Assembly (NCBI RefSeq): GCF_002006355.2
Contig: NZ_CP096980.1
Location: 4,768,501 to 4,832,500, forward strand
Reading direction: 5' to 3'
From: Clostridium felsineum DSM 794
GTDB lineage: Bacteria > Bacillota > Clostridia > Clostridiales > Clostridiaceae
DNA: 64,000 nt
A program made the translations under genes and the position numbers. The notes below the pieces were generated by a model, which worked only from the letters and a program-made list of their open reading frames with translations, made no database searches and was not told where the DNA came from. Each line of letters opens with the position of its first letter. The stretch's first letter is position 1. Positions 54,138 through 64,000 of the stretch are shown here, one piece after another.

Positions 54138-54764
54138 TTATTGAATTGATTTCATAAGCTCAAAGAAATATTTTGACTCTTGGGTTTTATAAAGCTTGTA
54201 CCAGGAATCTAAAGTTTGCGGTAAGAATACATCTAGAATTTTCAATATATGCAAAGCAAATTCAAGGGGCGCTATTCCAGAAGCAGTAATCAAACTTCTA
54301 TCAGTTACTACACATTCCTGCTTATAATACTTTTCTCCATGATAGCTTGAGCAGATCGTTTTAAGATACCCCAGATCATTGCTTGTATGAGCCCTGTTGT
54401 TCAATACTCCCTCTATAGCAAGTCCTATTGTAGCCCCACAAATTGCCCCTACAACAATACCTTTCTCTAAATATTTTTCAGCCATTTTTATAATGGGAGC
54501 ATGAATTACTTCTGTCCATGTATTACCACCAGGTAGAATCAAAGCAGCAGTATTTTTAACGCTACACTCCTTAATTTCAATTTCTGGCAATATTGTAAGG
54601 CCTCCCATTGTAGTAATAGGTGCCTTAGTAATTCCTACAGTTACTACTTTTAGCGGCATTACCCCCTTTTTATAGTACCTTCCCGAATTGATTTCAGTGC
54701 TTAAATAACCTATTTCCCAGTCTGCCATTGTATCAAATACATAAAGATATACTATATTCTTCAT
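54138..54764 (-). CDS. DJ-1/PfpI family protein
   Basis: 208 residues. The N-terminal strand IVYLYVFDTMADWEIGYL, the glutamine-amidotransferase-like block LILPGGNTW near residue 76 and the nucleophile elbow VVGAICGATIGLA near 107 (Cys in AICGAT) identify the family. Similar proteins act as intracellular peptidases, glyoxalases or regulators' partners; the exact role is open. It follows a WYL regulator gene on the same strand by ~90 bases... in reverse order of transcription the regulator is upstream, so the regulator may have controlled it. Confidence 0.82.
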   Translation of the reverse strand: MKNIVYLYVFDTMADWEIGYLSTEINSGRYYKKGVMPLKVVTVGITKAPITTMGGLTILPEIEIKECSVKNTAALILPGGNTWTEVIHAPIIKMAEKYLEKGIVVGAICGATIGLAIEGVLNNRAHTSNDLGYLKTICSSYHGEKYYKQECVVTDRSLITASGIAPLEFALHILKILDVFLPQTLDSWYKLYKTQESKYFFELMKSIQ

Positions 54765-54853
54765 TTTCTATTCCTCCACATTCATTTTATTGTTACAGGA
54801 TGGTGTCAAACTCCATTTAGATTATTATATATTATCTTCACTGACAAATTCAG

Positions 54854-55812
54854 TCAGTGAAGATAATGGGCCATCAAATCTTTAAGAATTGCTACCATAG
54901 CATCTTTAAAACTATCTGGTTTAAGCACCTTTATCGCTTTACCATATTGAAGTAGAATATGAGGAACATAGGTATGAATTGATTTCTCATCCATTAAAAA
55001 TTTCCCTATGCATTCAGTTCGTTCTATCATATGATATCCTAAAAACCAATGTGAGCAAAGGTCATTCAATGCTTCTGACTTGCCCTCAATTACTAAAGTG
55101 CAAAGTCCTACTTCGCTTTCCACATTCGATAATAGGTTTTTTATAAAAAACTCACGTGCCGAAAAAGCTTCAGGACGTTTAAACATATTTTTAGTGCTTA
55201 TAATATTTACTATCCTATCTACCCTAAAGCTGTGGATTTTATTCCTAAGATGGCAAAATGTAATAAAATACCATTTATCATTCCAGTAAAGCATCCCATA
55301 AGGGTCAACAACCCTGTGCTTAGGGTGACCTTCATAACCTGTACAGTATTCAATTTCCATAGAGCATTCATTAGCAACAGCTTGCTCAATTTCCATTAAT
55401 ATAGGTTTTACGTCTGAATCACAAATACGGCTCACTACTTCAAATCCCACTAAATGACGATTGAGAACTTTTTCTTGTTCTTCATTGGAGAACATCTTTA
55501 ACTTTGATGTTGCACTATTTAGTGCTTCCTTAAAAGGATATCCTGCTTCTATTGCAAAAGTGATTTTTTCTCTTCAAGATCAAAAAACAGTGGTGCTTTG
55601 GTAAAATTGTTAAGCAGACTATATCCACCGTTATGACCAGGCTCCGATATTATTGGCACTCCACTAAGACACAATGCATCCATATAACGATAAACTGACC
55701 TTATGTTTATTTCTAACCTTTCAGATATTTGCTTTGCAGTTATTTTTGTACCTGAATTCAGAATCCATAAAATTGCTAGCATATTATCATTTTTTGACAT
55801 AATGTGCCTCAC
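54854..55812 (-). pseudogene. WYL-domain (YafY-type) regulator broken by a frameshift
   Basis: The first frame from 55812 gives a helix-turn-helix (AKQISERLEINIRSVYRYMD near residue 27) and stops at 55549. The second frame carries the WYL domain (MEIEYCTGYEGHPKHRVVDP; VDPYGMLYWNDKWYFITFCH) to 54854. Adding one A to the run GAGAAAAAATCA near 55558 joins them: EEKKITFAIEAGYPFKEA. So a one-base loss in an A-run has split an otherwise intact ~319-residue gene. It may be a true mutation, slippage that switches the gene, or a sequencing error. Confidence 0.8.
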
Positions 55813-55864
55813 TCCCCTAGATTTTTAATAGTATCATTTAATTATAAATATTAGAATAACATTT

Positions 55865-56050
55865 CGACCCATCATTATCTAGATACAAACAACATGAAGA
55901 ATTAATATTCAAAACATTTTCCCTCTGTCTAGGTGTTGGCAGAATCTATATATATCTAATGTATGATTAAAAGACAAAATAATATAGCAAAGCCGCATAC
56001 TCTCCTTAAATTAAGAATTGTTGGTTTTGAATAAAGTTTGATCAGAATAT
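55865..56050. repeat. Dispersed repeat, copy 2 (interrupted hairpin)
   Basis: CATTATCTAGATACAAACAA (55873-55892) and the hairpin left arm AGCCGCATACTCTCCTTAAA are present. The right arm GAATATGTGGC is pushed away by a ~27-base insert holding GAATAAAGTTTGATC. From here to 56429 there is no gene; the DNA holds the short repeats described next. Confidence 0.65.
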
Positions 56051-56175
56051 GTGGCACAAATAACTTAATTTCATTAAATTTAAAATTAATTTTTGAAACA
56101 AAGTTTGATCAAAACTGCGGAATTTTAAAATTTAACACATTAAGTTTTTATAATAAAGTTTGATCAAAATTTAAG
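56020..56175. repeat. Three copies of a short AATAAAGTTTGATCAAAA repeat
   Basis: Copies near 56029 (GAATAAAGTTTGATCAGAAT), 56098 (AACAAAGTTTGATCAAAACT) and 56153 (AATAAAGTTTGATCAAAATT), spaced ~55-70 bases. A fourth, slightly changed copy is at about 52966 (GAATAAAGTTTGAGCAAATT). Confidence 0.65.
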
Positions 56176-56429
56176 AAGAATGCGAATCAACTTAATTTTA
56201 TACTATGCTCATTTACTTTACTATTTAAATTAGAATTTGAAGGAGAGTAGTTGGTAATATAAAAGGAATAATTTGTTATAACATCAATATAAATTATTAG
56301 TTAGCGATTCTTTTAATGCTTCAACCAATTAAAAAAATAAATGTGTACAATAGAAAATACTTTCTGATTCCTGTCGGAAACCAAAAAGTATTTTCTATAT
56401 AAATCAAATTAGAACTTGACTATAATTAT

Positions 56430-57467
56430 TTATCTATGTGTTGGTAATTTACTCTGACGTTCACATCCATATTTTGTTTCAGTTTCACCCCATGCCCAGT
56501 ATGAATCTACCTCACGTGTCTCTCCAACACGCTTCATTCGTCCTTCCTGTTGTGGAGTAGGCGGATATTTTTTCAGCATTGCTGGCATTTTACCCCTTGG
56601 ATCAGGAGTGAACTCCCATTTTTCTCCGTCTATAGTAAGTTCAATAGCTTCTGAAAAAGTATTATCTGCATTTGGAGTAACTTTGCCTTCTATGTTTTGT
56701 GTTGCTGTTACAGTCTTTCCATCGGTAAACACTGCAAAACCAAGACGATCATGTCCAAGGATGAAGTGACCTCCTTCTACTGACCCATCTTTATATTTGT
56801 TACCCCAGGTATACCATATGATATGCCCAAAGTTTTGCATCATTATATCTCTGTTACCATACAATGTACCGCCTTCTGCCATATATATCTGGTCGAAAGC
56901 TACAAATCCTTTTGCTTTAACTCCTTGGAACTCACCTATTAATTCAAACATATGTGAAACATAATAAGTTCCTTCATCTCTTCCTGGAAGATACCAATGT
57001 AATCCAGGTTTGATCATTGGACCTTCTAAAGAAAACAAATTTTCTTCCTTCCAAACAAAGTAATCTTCACTAACACGCATTTCAAAATTTTTTCCAGATA
57101 CGCCAGCAGCTTTACGCCAAACAGCTTCATTACCTTCCTGAACGCCAACTGCCCCTTCTGCTGAAGCGCATTCTTTAGTTAATTCAGTGTCAAATATCAA
57201 ATTCTTTCCGTCAATTTTTGTTGATTGGATAACTAATCCCATATAAGCTTTTTTACCATGTTTGCTTTTTAAATCTGGGTTTAAATTACGAAGTAACTCA
57301 TACATTTCTCCATCTTCTGTACGAATGTTTCCATAAATAGCTGTAAGGTTAGGAACAAGACCGAAATAACCTCTATCAGACAATAAATCATCTACGCTTG
57401 GTTTATGAGCACCAGAAAGTTGTTGAAAAAAATTACCACGTTCATATACGTCTCCCAATTTTGGCAT
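56430..57467 (-). CDS. Lipocalin-like / AttH-type protein of unknown function
   Basis: About 345 residues. Start ATG 57467 has AAAGGAG upstream. The pattern of long beta strands with many Trp and Tyr (GLHWYLPGRDEGTYYVSHMF near residue 158, IWYTWGNKYKDGSVEGGHF near 228) fits the AttH/hydroxyneurosporene-synthase-like lipocalin fold, which often binds or hydrates hydrophobic compounds. No signal peptide. Base composition is slightly less AT-rich than the surroundings. It is divergent from a LysR regulator that likely controls it. Confidence 0.5.
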   Translation of the reverse strand: MPKLGDVYERGNFFQQLSGAHKPSVDDLLSDRGYFGLVPNLTAIYGNIRTEDGEMYELLRNLNPDLKSKHGKKAYMGLVIQSTKIDGKNLIFDTELTKECASAEGAVGVQEGNEAVWRKAAGVSGKNFEMRVSEDYFVWKEENLFSLEGPMIKPGLHWYLPGRDEGTYYVSHMFELIGEFQGVKAKGFVAFDQIYMAEGGTLYGNRDIMMQNFGHIIWYTWGNKYKDGSVEGGHFILGHDRLGFAVFTDGKTVTATQNIEGKVTPNADNTFSEAIELTIDGEKWEFTPDPRGKMPAMLKKYPPTPQQEGRMKRVGETREVDSYWAWGETETKYGCERQSKLPTHR

Positions 57468-57605
57468 AATAAAGACTCCTTTCAAAATTATCAAAATATA
57501 TTGTTAATTACTTTACACCTATATAATAATTGTAATATTATAAAAAGAGAAACACTTTATCAATACATATTAACACCTAAATCATACATAATAGAGGAGA
57601 AAGCC

Positions 57606-58499
57606 ATGGAATTAAGACAATTACAATACTTTTTAGTTCTTTCCGATACTCTGCATTATGGTAAGGCTGCCGAGTATTTACATATTGCGCAACAACCACT
57701 TAGTTTTCAAATAAAAAAATTAGAGAGTGAACTGGGATATAAATTATTTGAGCGAACAACCCGTTCCGTAGCACTTACACCTGCAGGCGAAGTATTGAAG
57801 AAAAAGGTTTTTGAGGGTATAAGAACTATAGAACAAGGAGTGGAACAGGCAGGAAGCGTTGCTAGAGGGGAAGCGGGGAAGATACGCATTGCATATAACA
57901 GCATGACTCTACACAATGTTATGCCACAGATTGTATGTAAATTTAGAGAAAGATTTCCTCAGATTGAAGTCATTCTATCGGAGGAAAACTCTCCCGAGTT
58001 AGAACAAAACATCATAAATGATGAAGCAGATGTGGGAATTGTTGCTCTTTATGGAATCATGCTTGATGAACTAAAATATGAAATCATCTATACTGATCCA
58101 GCATCAATTGCATTACCCAAAAGTCATCCACTGACAAAAAATAAGGCAATTAAACTTTCTGAACTACAGAAAGAATCATTTTTAGTATATTCAAGAAAAA
58201 CAAGGGCAAAATCCCACGACGATTTGATTTCGGTTTGTTACTTGGCAGGCTTTACACCCAATATTATACAAGAGGCAGAAACTGATATGGCATTACTTGG
58301 ACTTGTGGCAACAGGATTAGGAGTTGCATTAGTTCCTGGTAGTTTTAATGATATACTGTCATATCTCATTGAGTATAGGATAATAAAAGAACCTGCGATA
58401 AATTTAAATGTAGCAATGGTTTGGAGAGAGGGAAATAATTCATTAATGATACAACAATTGTTAGAAATTTCAAAGTCTTTGAATAATCCTTCAATATAA
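57606..58499 (+). CDS. LysR family transcriptional regulator
   Basis: 297 residues from ATG 57606 (GAGGAG upstream); the longer open frame would run over the divergent gene. The N-terminal winged helix is MELRQLQYFLVLSDTLHYGK...AAEYLHIAQQPLSFQIKKLE at ~1-45, followed by the linker helix and a periplasmic-binding-like effector domain (RIAYNSMTLHNVMPQIVCKF near 97). The 140-base space to the lipocalin-like gene should hold its operator. Confidence 0.88.
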   Translation: MELRQLQYFLVLSDTLHYGKAAEYLHIAQQPLSFQIKKLESELGYKLFERTTRSVALTPAGEVLKKKVFEGIRTIEQGVEQAGSVARGEAGKIRIAYNSMTLHNVMPQIVCKFRERFPQIEVILSEENSPELEQNIINDEADVGIVALYGIMLDELKYEIIYTDPASIALPKSHPLTKNKAIKLSELQKESFLVYSRKTRAKSHDDLISVCYLAGFTPNIIQEAETDMALLGLVATGLGVALVPGSFNDILSYLIEYRIIKEPAINLNVAMVWREGNNSLMIQQLLEISKSLNNPSI

Positions 58500-58639
58500 A
58501 AAGATTTTAATGAATCTGAACACGAGATTTATATATTAAGCTTTGTTACTTCAGCATATTGGAAACACAAATATCCTTATGTAAATTACTATTTATAATG
58601 TATACAACAAATAACTTTTGTGTCACAATTTTTTACAAA

Positions 58640-59000
58640 TTCCAATTAATCTTATCATATAATAACACCATTTACTTGTAAACATCGGAAGAATATTTCG
58701 TCAAATACCTATCATTATCTAGATACAAACAACATGAAAACTTACTATTTAAACCACTCTCCTTCTGTTTATACGATAATGTTGACGTAAGCCCTATATC
58801 TACATATGAGTAAAAGACAAAATAAATAAAAAGCCACATACTCTCTTTAAATTGAAAATACGCGGCTTTACTATATTATTTATTAAATTTTGTCATATAA
58901 TACACTTATCATGTATAATATCTCTTTATTTTTTATACAAACTTTATTTAAAATGATACAACTTTATTCTAAAGCTACAAGAATATGCGGCTTAATTTTA
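58640..59000. repeat. Dispersed repeat, copy 3, with the glmS terminator
   Basis: Contains the decayed-gene start (CATTATCTAGATACAAACAA from 58712), the hairpin AAAGCCACATACTCTCTTTA...AATACGCGGCTTT (58830-58868) and the AT-rich tail with CATATAATACACTTATCATG. On the minus strand the hairpin plus TTTTTATTTATT can end the glmS transcript. Bases 58500-58640 hold nothing I recognise. Confidence 0.7.
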
Positions 59001-59004
59001 TTTA

Positions 59005-60834
59005 TTATTCTACAGTAACTGACTTGGCCAAATTTCTTGGCTTATCAACATCGCATCCTTTTATAATTGCAATGTAATATGATAAAAGTTGAAGCGGTAT
59101 TACTGTTGCAATAGGTGCAAGTACTGGATTTACCCTTGGAAGATATATAACTTCGTCTGATGTATCCTCTATTGCAGTCTTCCCTTCCATGGCTACTGAG
59201 ATAACATATGCACCTCTTGTTTTAACTTCTTTTATATTACTTACCATTTTCTCAAATAGACTTTCTTGGGATGCTAAAGCTATTACAACTGTTCCATCCT
59301 CAATAAGTGCTATAGGTCCATGTTTTAATTCTCCACCTGCATATGCCTCCGAGTGAATATATGATATTTCTTTAAGCTTTAAAGATCCTTCCATTGCTAC
59401 CGCATAGTCAAATCCACGTCCAAGATAGAACACATCATTCTCTTTTGATACTTTTTCAGCATGTTTCTTAATTTTTTCAGCATTTTTTAGTATCTCTTCC
59501 TCTTTTTCTGGAAGTTCAATAAGTGCCTTCTTTAATTCTTCTATCTCACTATTTGATATTGTCTTCATGTGCTGTGCAAGATATAACGCTATTATATACA
59601 TCGCTACAAGTTGAGTTGTATATGCTTTTGTTGATGCAACAGCTATTTCAGGACCTGCCCATGTATAAAATACATCATCCGCTTCCCTTGAAACTGTACT
59701 TCCAACAACGTTTGTTACAGCTATAACCCTAGCACCTTTTTTCTTTGCAAGTCTCATTGCTGCAAGTGTATCTGCTGTTTCCCCTGATTGACTTATAACA
59801 ATCAAAAGAGTTTTTTCATTTATAAGAGGATCTCTATATCTGAATTCTGAAGCTATATCAACTTCTACAGAAATTTTTGCAAGTTTTTCGATTGCATATT
59901 TTCCTATAAGTCCTGCATGGTAAGCAGTTCCACAAGCTACTATATAGATCTTACTAAAGCTTTTTATTTGCTCCGTAGTAAGGTTTATTTTATCCAATGT
60001 TATATCTTCGCCTAAAGCTATTCTTGAAGTCATAGTATCTCTAGTTACCTTAGGTTGTTCAAATATCTCTTTTAACATGAAATGATCATATCCACCCTTT
60101 TCAGCAGCATCTGCATTCCAAGTTACATGATATACATCTCTATTAACTTCCTTACCATCCTCCGTTAAAATTTTCACTGAATCTTTTGTTAGAACTACAA
60201 TTTCATCATCTTCAATAAAATATACATCTCTTGTCTCATTTAAAACTGCTGGTATATCAGAAGCTATAAAATTTCCACCTTCTTTTAATCCAACTATAAG
60301 TGGACAATCTTTTCTTACAGCTACAAGCTTATCTGGTTCATCAACTGATATTACACCAAATGCATATCCGCCCCTTAATTTCTTTGTAGCCTCTGTAACA
60401 GCCTCAACAAGATCTCCATTATAATAAAAATCTATTAAATTAGGTATTACCTCTGTATCCGTATCTGTAATAAATTCATATCCATTTTCACGTAAGAACT
60501 TTCTAAGTTCCATATAATTTTCAATTATTCCATTATGCACAACAGCTATTGTCTTCTTAGTATTCAAATGTGGATGTGAATTAAGCTTTGATGGAACACC
60601 ATGTGTAGCCCATCTTGTATGCCCAATTCCTATAACTCCACTTAATCCATCTATTTCAAGTTCCTTTTCTAGATTAGCAAGTCTACCTTTAGCTTTTGCA
60701 ATTTGTAATTTATTATCACTGTTAATTACAGCAACTCCAGCAGAATCATAACCCCTATATTCTAACTTTTTTAATCCTTCAACAATAAGAGGTGTTGCCT
60801 CTCTATTTCCTATATATCCAACTATTCCGCACAT
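59005..60834 (-). CDS. glmS: GlmS, glutamine-fructose-6-phosphate aminotransferase
   Basis: 609 residues from ATG 60834; the longer frame to 60858 is wrong because the catalytic Cys must follow Met (MCGIVGYIGNREA). The glutaminase domain has GHTRWATHG near residue 75 and the tail to ~240. Two SIS sugar-isomerase domains follow: ACGTAYHAG near 300 and ISQSGETADTLAAM near 350. The end DKPRNLAKSVTVE is fully conserved in GlmS. It makes glucosamine-6-phosphate, the first step to cell-wall amino sugars. Controlled by the glmS ribozyme in its leader. Confidence 0.96.
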   Translation of the reverse strand: MCGIVGYIGNREATPLIVEGLKKLEYRGYDSAGVAVINSDNKLQIAKAKGRLANLEKELEIDGLSGVIGIGHTRWATHGVPSKLNSHPHLNTKKTIAVVHNGIIENYMELRKFLRENGYEFITDTDTEVIPNLIDFYYNGDLVEAVTEATKKLRGGYAFGVISVDEPDKLVAVRKDCPLIVGLKEGGNFIASDIPAVLNETRDVYFIEDDEIVVLTKDSVKILTEDGKEVNRDVYHVTWNADAAEKGGYDHFMLKEIFEQPKVTRDTMTSRIALGEDITLDKINLTTEQIKSFSKIYIVACGTAYHAGLIGKYAIEKLAKISVEVDIASEFRYRDPLINEKTLLIVISQSGETADTLAAMRLAKKKGARVIAVTNVVGSTVSREADDVFYTWAGPEIAVASTKAYTTQLVAMYIIALYLAQHMKTISNSEIEELKKALIELPEKEEEILKNAEKIKKHAEKVSKENDVFYLGRGFDYAVAMEGSLKLKEISYIHSEAYAGGELKHGPIALIEDGTVVIALASQESLFEKMVSNIKEVKTRGAYVISVAMEGKTAIEDTSDEVIYLPRVNPVLAPIATVIPLQLLSYYIAIIKGCDVDKPRNLAKSVTVE

Positions 60835-60939
60835 AAAATTTCTTCCTTTCGATTTCAAATAATATTTTATATATCATATTTAATACAGAACTTAAGAAAA
60901 GCTATTTTTATCTTTAAAAAAGCTCCTTACAGCATATAA

Positions 60940-61094
60940 TAAAGGTTTTAACACCAGATTGAGTTTGTAACAGAAATCACTTTCTGCCTTTACCAATCGT
61001 TAACGGTAGTGCGTTTTACCGTGGGGCATCCGCCGAAGATTCGATACTCCCCATCCTCGTCAACTTAAATGCTTTCCACTTAAGTTCGGGCGCT
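60940..61094 (-). ncRNA. glmS ribozyme: glmS ribozyme
   Basis: Minus strand: the cleavage site A|GCGCCCGAAC lies at 61094/61093, followed by GACGAGGATGGGGAGTATCG and TTCGGCGGATGCCCCACGG, then the ACCGTTAACG and AGAAAGTGATTTCT stems (P3/P4). These are the core blocks of the class. Glucosamine-6-phosphate acts as cofactor for self-cleavage, which destroys the message and closes the feedback loop. A terminator-like AGCTTTTTT segment lies between the ribozyme and the ATG. Confidence 0.95.
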
Positions 61095-61144
61095 TTAACT
61101 ATAATTTTATATTTCACCTCCATTTATTAACCAATATAACTGCA

Positions 61145-61174
61145 ATTATACTATTGATATTAGCTACTTGTCAA
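61145..61174 (-). promoter_or_regulatory. Promoter of glmS
   Basis: Minus strand: TTGACA (61174-61169), 18-base spacer, TATAAT (61150-61145). The start near 61138 leaves ~45 bases before the ribozyme cleavage site. Confidence 0.8.
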
Positions 61175-61314
61175 CAAATATGAAAATGGTACATTATACT
61201 ATTAACTATTTATATAAGTATATTATGCATTTCATTCTTATAAGTTTATTGAAAATATGAGCTTTTTTATAAAATCATCAAAAATCTTTTTAGATTTAAT
61301 AGCTAATTTTATTG

Positions 61315-61983
61315 CTATTCTTCTACAAATTTAATTATATCTTTAATATTTTCTTTATCAAATGCATCCACAATAATGTCTGATGCTTCTATATTCTGTA
61401 TACCAGAATTTAAATTTCTGAACCCTACACACTTCATTTTTGCAGCTTTTGCTGCCCTAACACCGTTTCTAGTATCCTCAATTACAACGCAATCCGTAAT
61501 ATCAGCATTAAGCTTATCTGCCGCTTTTAGAAATATCTCTGGATTAGGTTTTCCCTTTTGCACCTCACTACCACTTATTATATAATCAAAATATTTAATA
61601 AGCTTCGTTTTTGCAAGAATAACTTCTACATTTTCTTTACGTGATGACGATGCAACACAAATTTTAATACCTCTATCTTTTAAACTTAAAATCAACTCAT
61701 CTATTCCTTTAATTTTAGGTATTTCATTTTCCTTGTTAGCTAGATATTCATACTTAATGCCAGATGACATTTTTCCCAATTCTTCAATAGATTGCTTAAG
61801 ATTAAACCTGTTTCTTAAGCTTGTCCATTTATCTTTGGATACACTGCCAGCAAAAGCATACTGTTCTTCCTCTGTTAATTCTATTCCCAATCTTTTATAT
61901 AATTCTTCACTTAATCTTCTGTAGACAGGCTCCGTATCAACTAACACTCCATCCATATCAAATATTACCACTTTATTACTCAT
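61315..61983 (-). CDS. HAD superfamily hydrolase, beta-phosphoglucomutase-like
   Basis: 222 residues. HAD motif I is VIFDMDGVLVDTEP at the N-terminus (nucleophile Asp8 and acid Asp10), motif II is CVASSSRK near 112, motif III Lys in QKGKPNPEIF near 140, and motif IV VVIEDTRNGVRAA near 168. The cap is the four-helix type of beta-phosphoglucomutase and phosphoglycolate phosphatase. It dephosphorylates or isomerises a sugar phosphate; substrate open. AGGAGAAT lies before the ATG. Confidence 0.85.
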   Translation of the reverse strand: MSNKVVIFDMDGVLVDTEPVYRRLSEELYKRLGIELTEEEQYAFAGSVSKDKWTSLRNRFNLKQSIEELGKMSSGIKYEYLANKENEIPKIKGIDELILSLKDRGIKICVASSSRKENVEVILAKTKLIKYFDYIISGSEVQKGKPNPEIFLKAADKLNADITDCVVIEDTRNGVRAAKAAKMKCVGFRNLNSGIQNIEASDIIVDAFDKENIKDIIKFVEE

Positions 61984-62020
61984 ATAACATTCTCCTAAAA
62001 TTATTTGTTTTAACGTTAAT

Positions 62021-62058
62021 AAAAAAAACGCTTTAAAATCAAAATTTTAAAGCGTTTC
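62021..62058 (-). terminator. Terminator of the rRNA-tRNA transcript
   Basis: Minus strand: AAACGCTTTAAAATTT pairs with GATTTTAAAGCGTTT and is followed by eight T. It lies 8 bases beyond the tRNA 3' end. Confidence 0.85.
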
Positions 62059-62065
62059 ATAAAAT

Positions 62066-62141
62066 TGGTGGCTTATCGGGGAGTCGAACCCCGGACACCA
62101 TGATTAAAAGTCATGTGCTCTACCAACTGAGCTAATAAACC
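62066..62141 (-). tRNA. tRNA-Lys (UUU)
   Basis: 76 bases with CCA encoded. Acceptor GGTTTAT pairs with ATAAGCC, the D arm is AGCTCAGTTGGTAGAGC, the anticodon loop CTTTTAA shows UUU, and the T arm is GGGTTCGACTCCC. It ends the 23S-5S-tRNA transcript. Confidence 0.95.
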
Positions 62142-62146
62142 AAATT

Positions 62147-62263
62147 ACCTGGCAATGACCTACCCTCCCACAGAGCCTCCCCTGCAGTACTATCGGCGTT
62201 CTGGTTCTTAACCTTCGTGTTCGGTATGGGAACGGGTGTTACAACCATGCTATGATCACCAGA
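62147..62263 (-). rRNA. rrf: 5S ribosomal RNA
   Basis: About 117 bases on the minus strand, starting TCTGGTGATCATAGCATGG and ending GGGTAGGTCATTGCCAGG. The conserved loop CCCATACCGAACACGAAGGT is present. It lies 72 bases after the 23S 3' end, and 5 bases from tRNA-Lys. Confidence 0.93.
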
Positions 62264-62335
62264 TCTATTTAAATGTAGAAAGTACTTTGTACTTTCAAGA
62301 TTGCATAGTAATTATCATATATTTATTTATTAATT

Positions 62336-64000
<1,665 letters not shown>

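Noticed and set aside
57405..57605. Longer start for the LysR gene
   Set aside because: It would run through the divergent promoter and the start of the opposite gene; ATG at 57606 has a good ribosome binding site and the family N-terminus.
52640..59000. CRISPR array or insertion sequence
   Set aside because: Repeats are kilobases apart and differ in length; there is no transposase and no regular spacer pattern.
61020..61121. A 33-codon frame starting ATGGAGGTG through the glmS ribozyme
   Set aside because: The bases are fixed by the ribozyme structure; no evidence of translation.

Overview
The window is AT-rich, has short intergenic gaps, strong GGAGG-type ribosome binding sites and many TTGACA/TATAAT promoters. 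It carries a glmS ribozyme, a SAM-I riboswitch and a 23S-5S-tRNA-Lys block. All of this points to a Clostridium-type Firmicute. The order of the murQ-opp-amidase-nagZ-murK-acetyltransferase-namZ genes matches what I recall of the Clostridium acetobutylicum muropeptide locus, so a solventogenic Clostridium close to that species is likely (inference from memory, not a search).

Left part (1-13.5 kb): the end of the window holds the start of a helical secreted-protein-like gene. It is followed by an 11-12 gene minus-strand operon for taking up and recycling cell-wall fragments: MurQ, an oligopeptide ABC transporter, an AmiE-type amidase, NagZ, MurK, a double GNAT acetyltransferase and a NamZ-type muramidase. 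From 13.7 to 31.8 kb come a chagasin-like inhibitor, an amino acid permease, an LXG polymorphic toxin with a TNT-like (NAD glycohydrolase) tip plus immunity genes, and housekeeping genes. They are followed by an Rrf2 regulator divergent from a one-module carboxylic acid reductase, a bacteriocin immunity gene, a YgiQ radical SAM protein and several decayed genes. From 32 to 37.5 kb lie a BceAB-like exporter, an AidA/PixA inclusion-body protein, an acetyltransferase, an esterase and an AraC regulator.

The most interesting region is 37.6-49.5 kb on the minus strand. One consensus promoter drives a leader with a free-standing terminator and then a SAM-I riboswitch. Behind it sit twelve tightly packed genes: NifX-like, NifH, NifD1, NifK1, NifB, a repeat protein, a polar amino acid ABC transporter (binding protein, two permeases, ATPase), NifD2 and NifK2. 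Control by S-adenosylmethionine and linkage to a cystine-type transporter point to sulfur acquisition rather than nitrogen fixation. It resembles methylthio-alkane reductase (Mar) systems in idea, but has two separate NifDK-like pairs sharing one NifH.

The right part (49.9-64 kb) holds a secreted alpha-amylase with two CBM25-like modules and a cre site at its start codon, a decayed membrane-protein gene, three copies of a dispersed repeat, and small membrane proteins. It also has a DJ-1/PfpI protein, a frameshifted WYL regulator, a LysR/lipocalin-like divergent pair, glmS with its ribozyme, a HAD phosphatase, tRNA-Lys, 5S and the 3' part of 23S rRNA.
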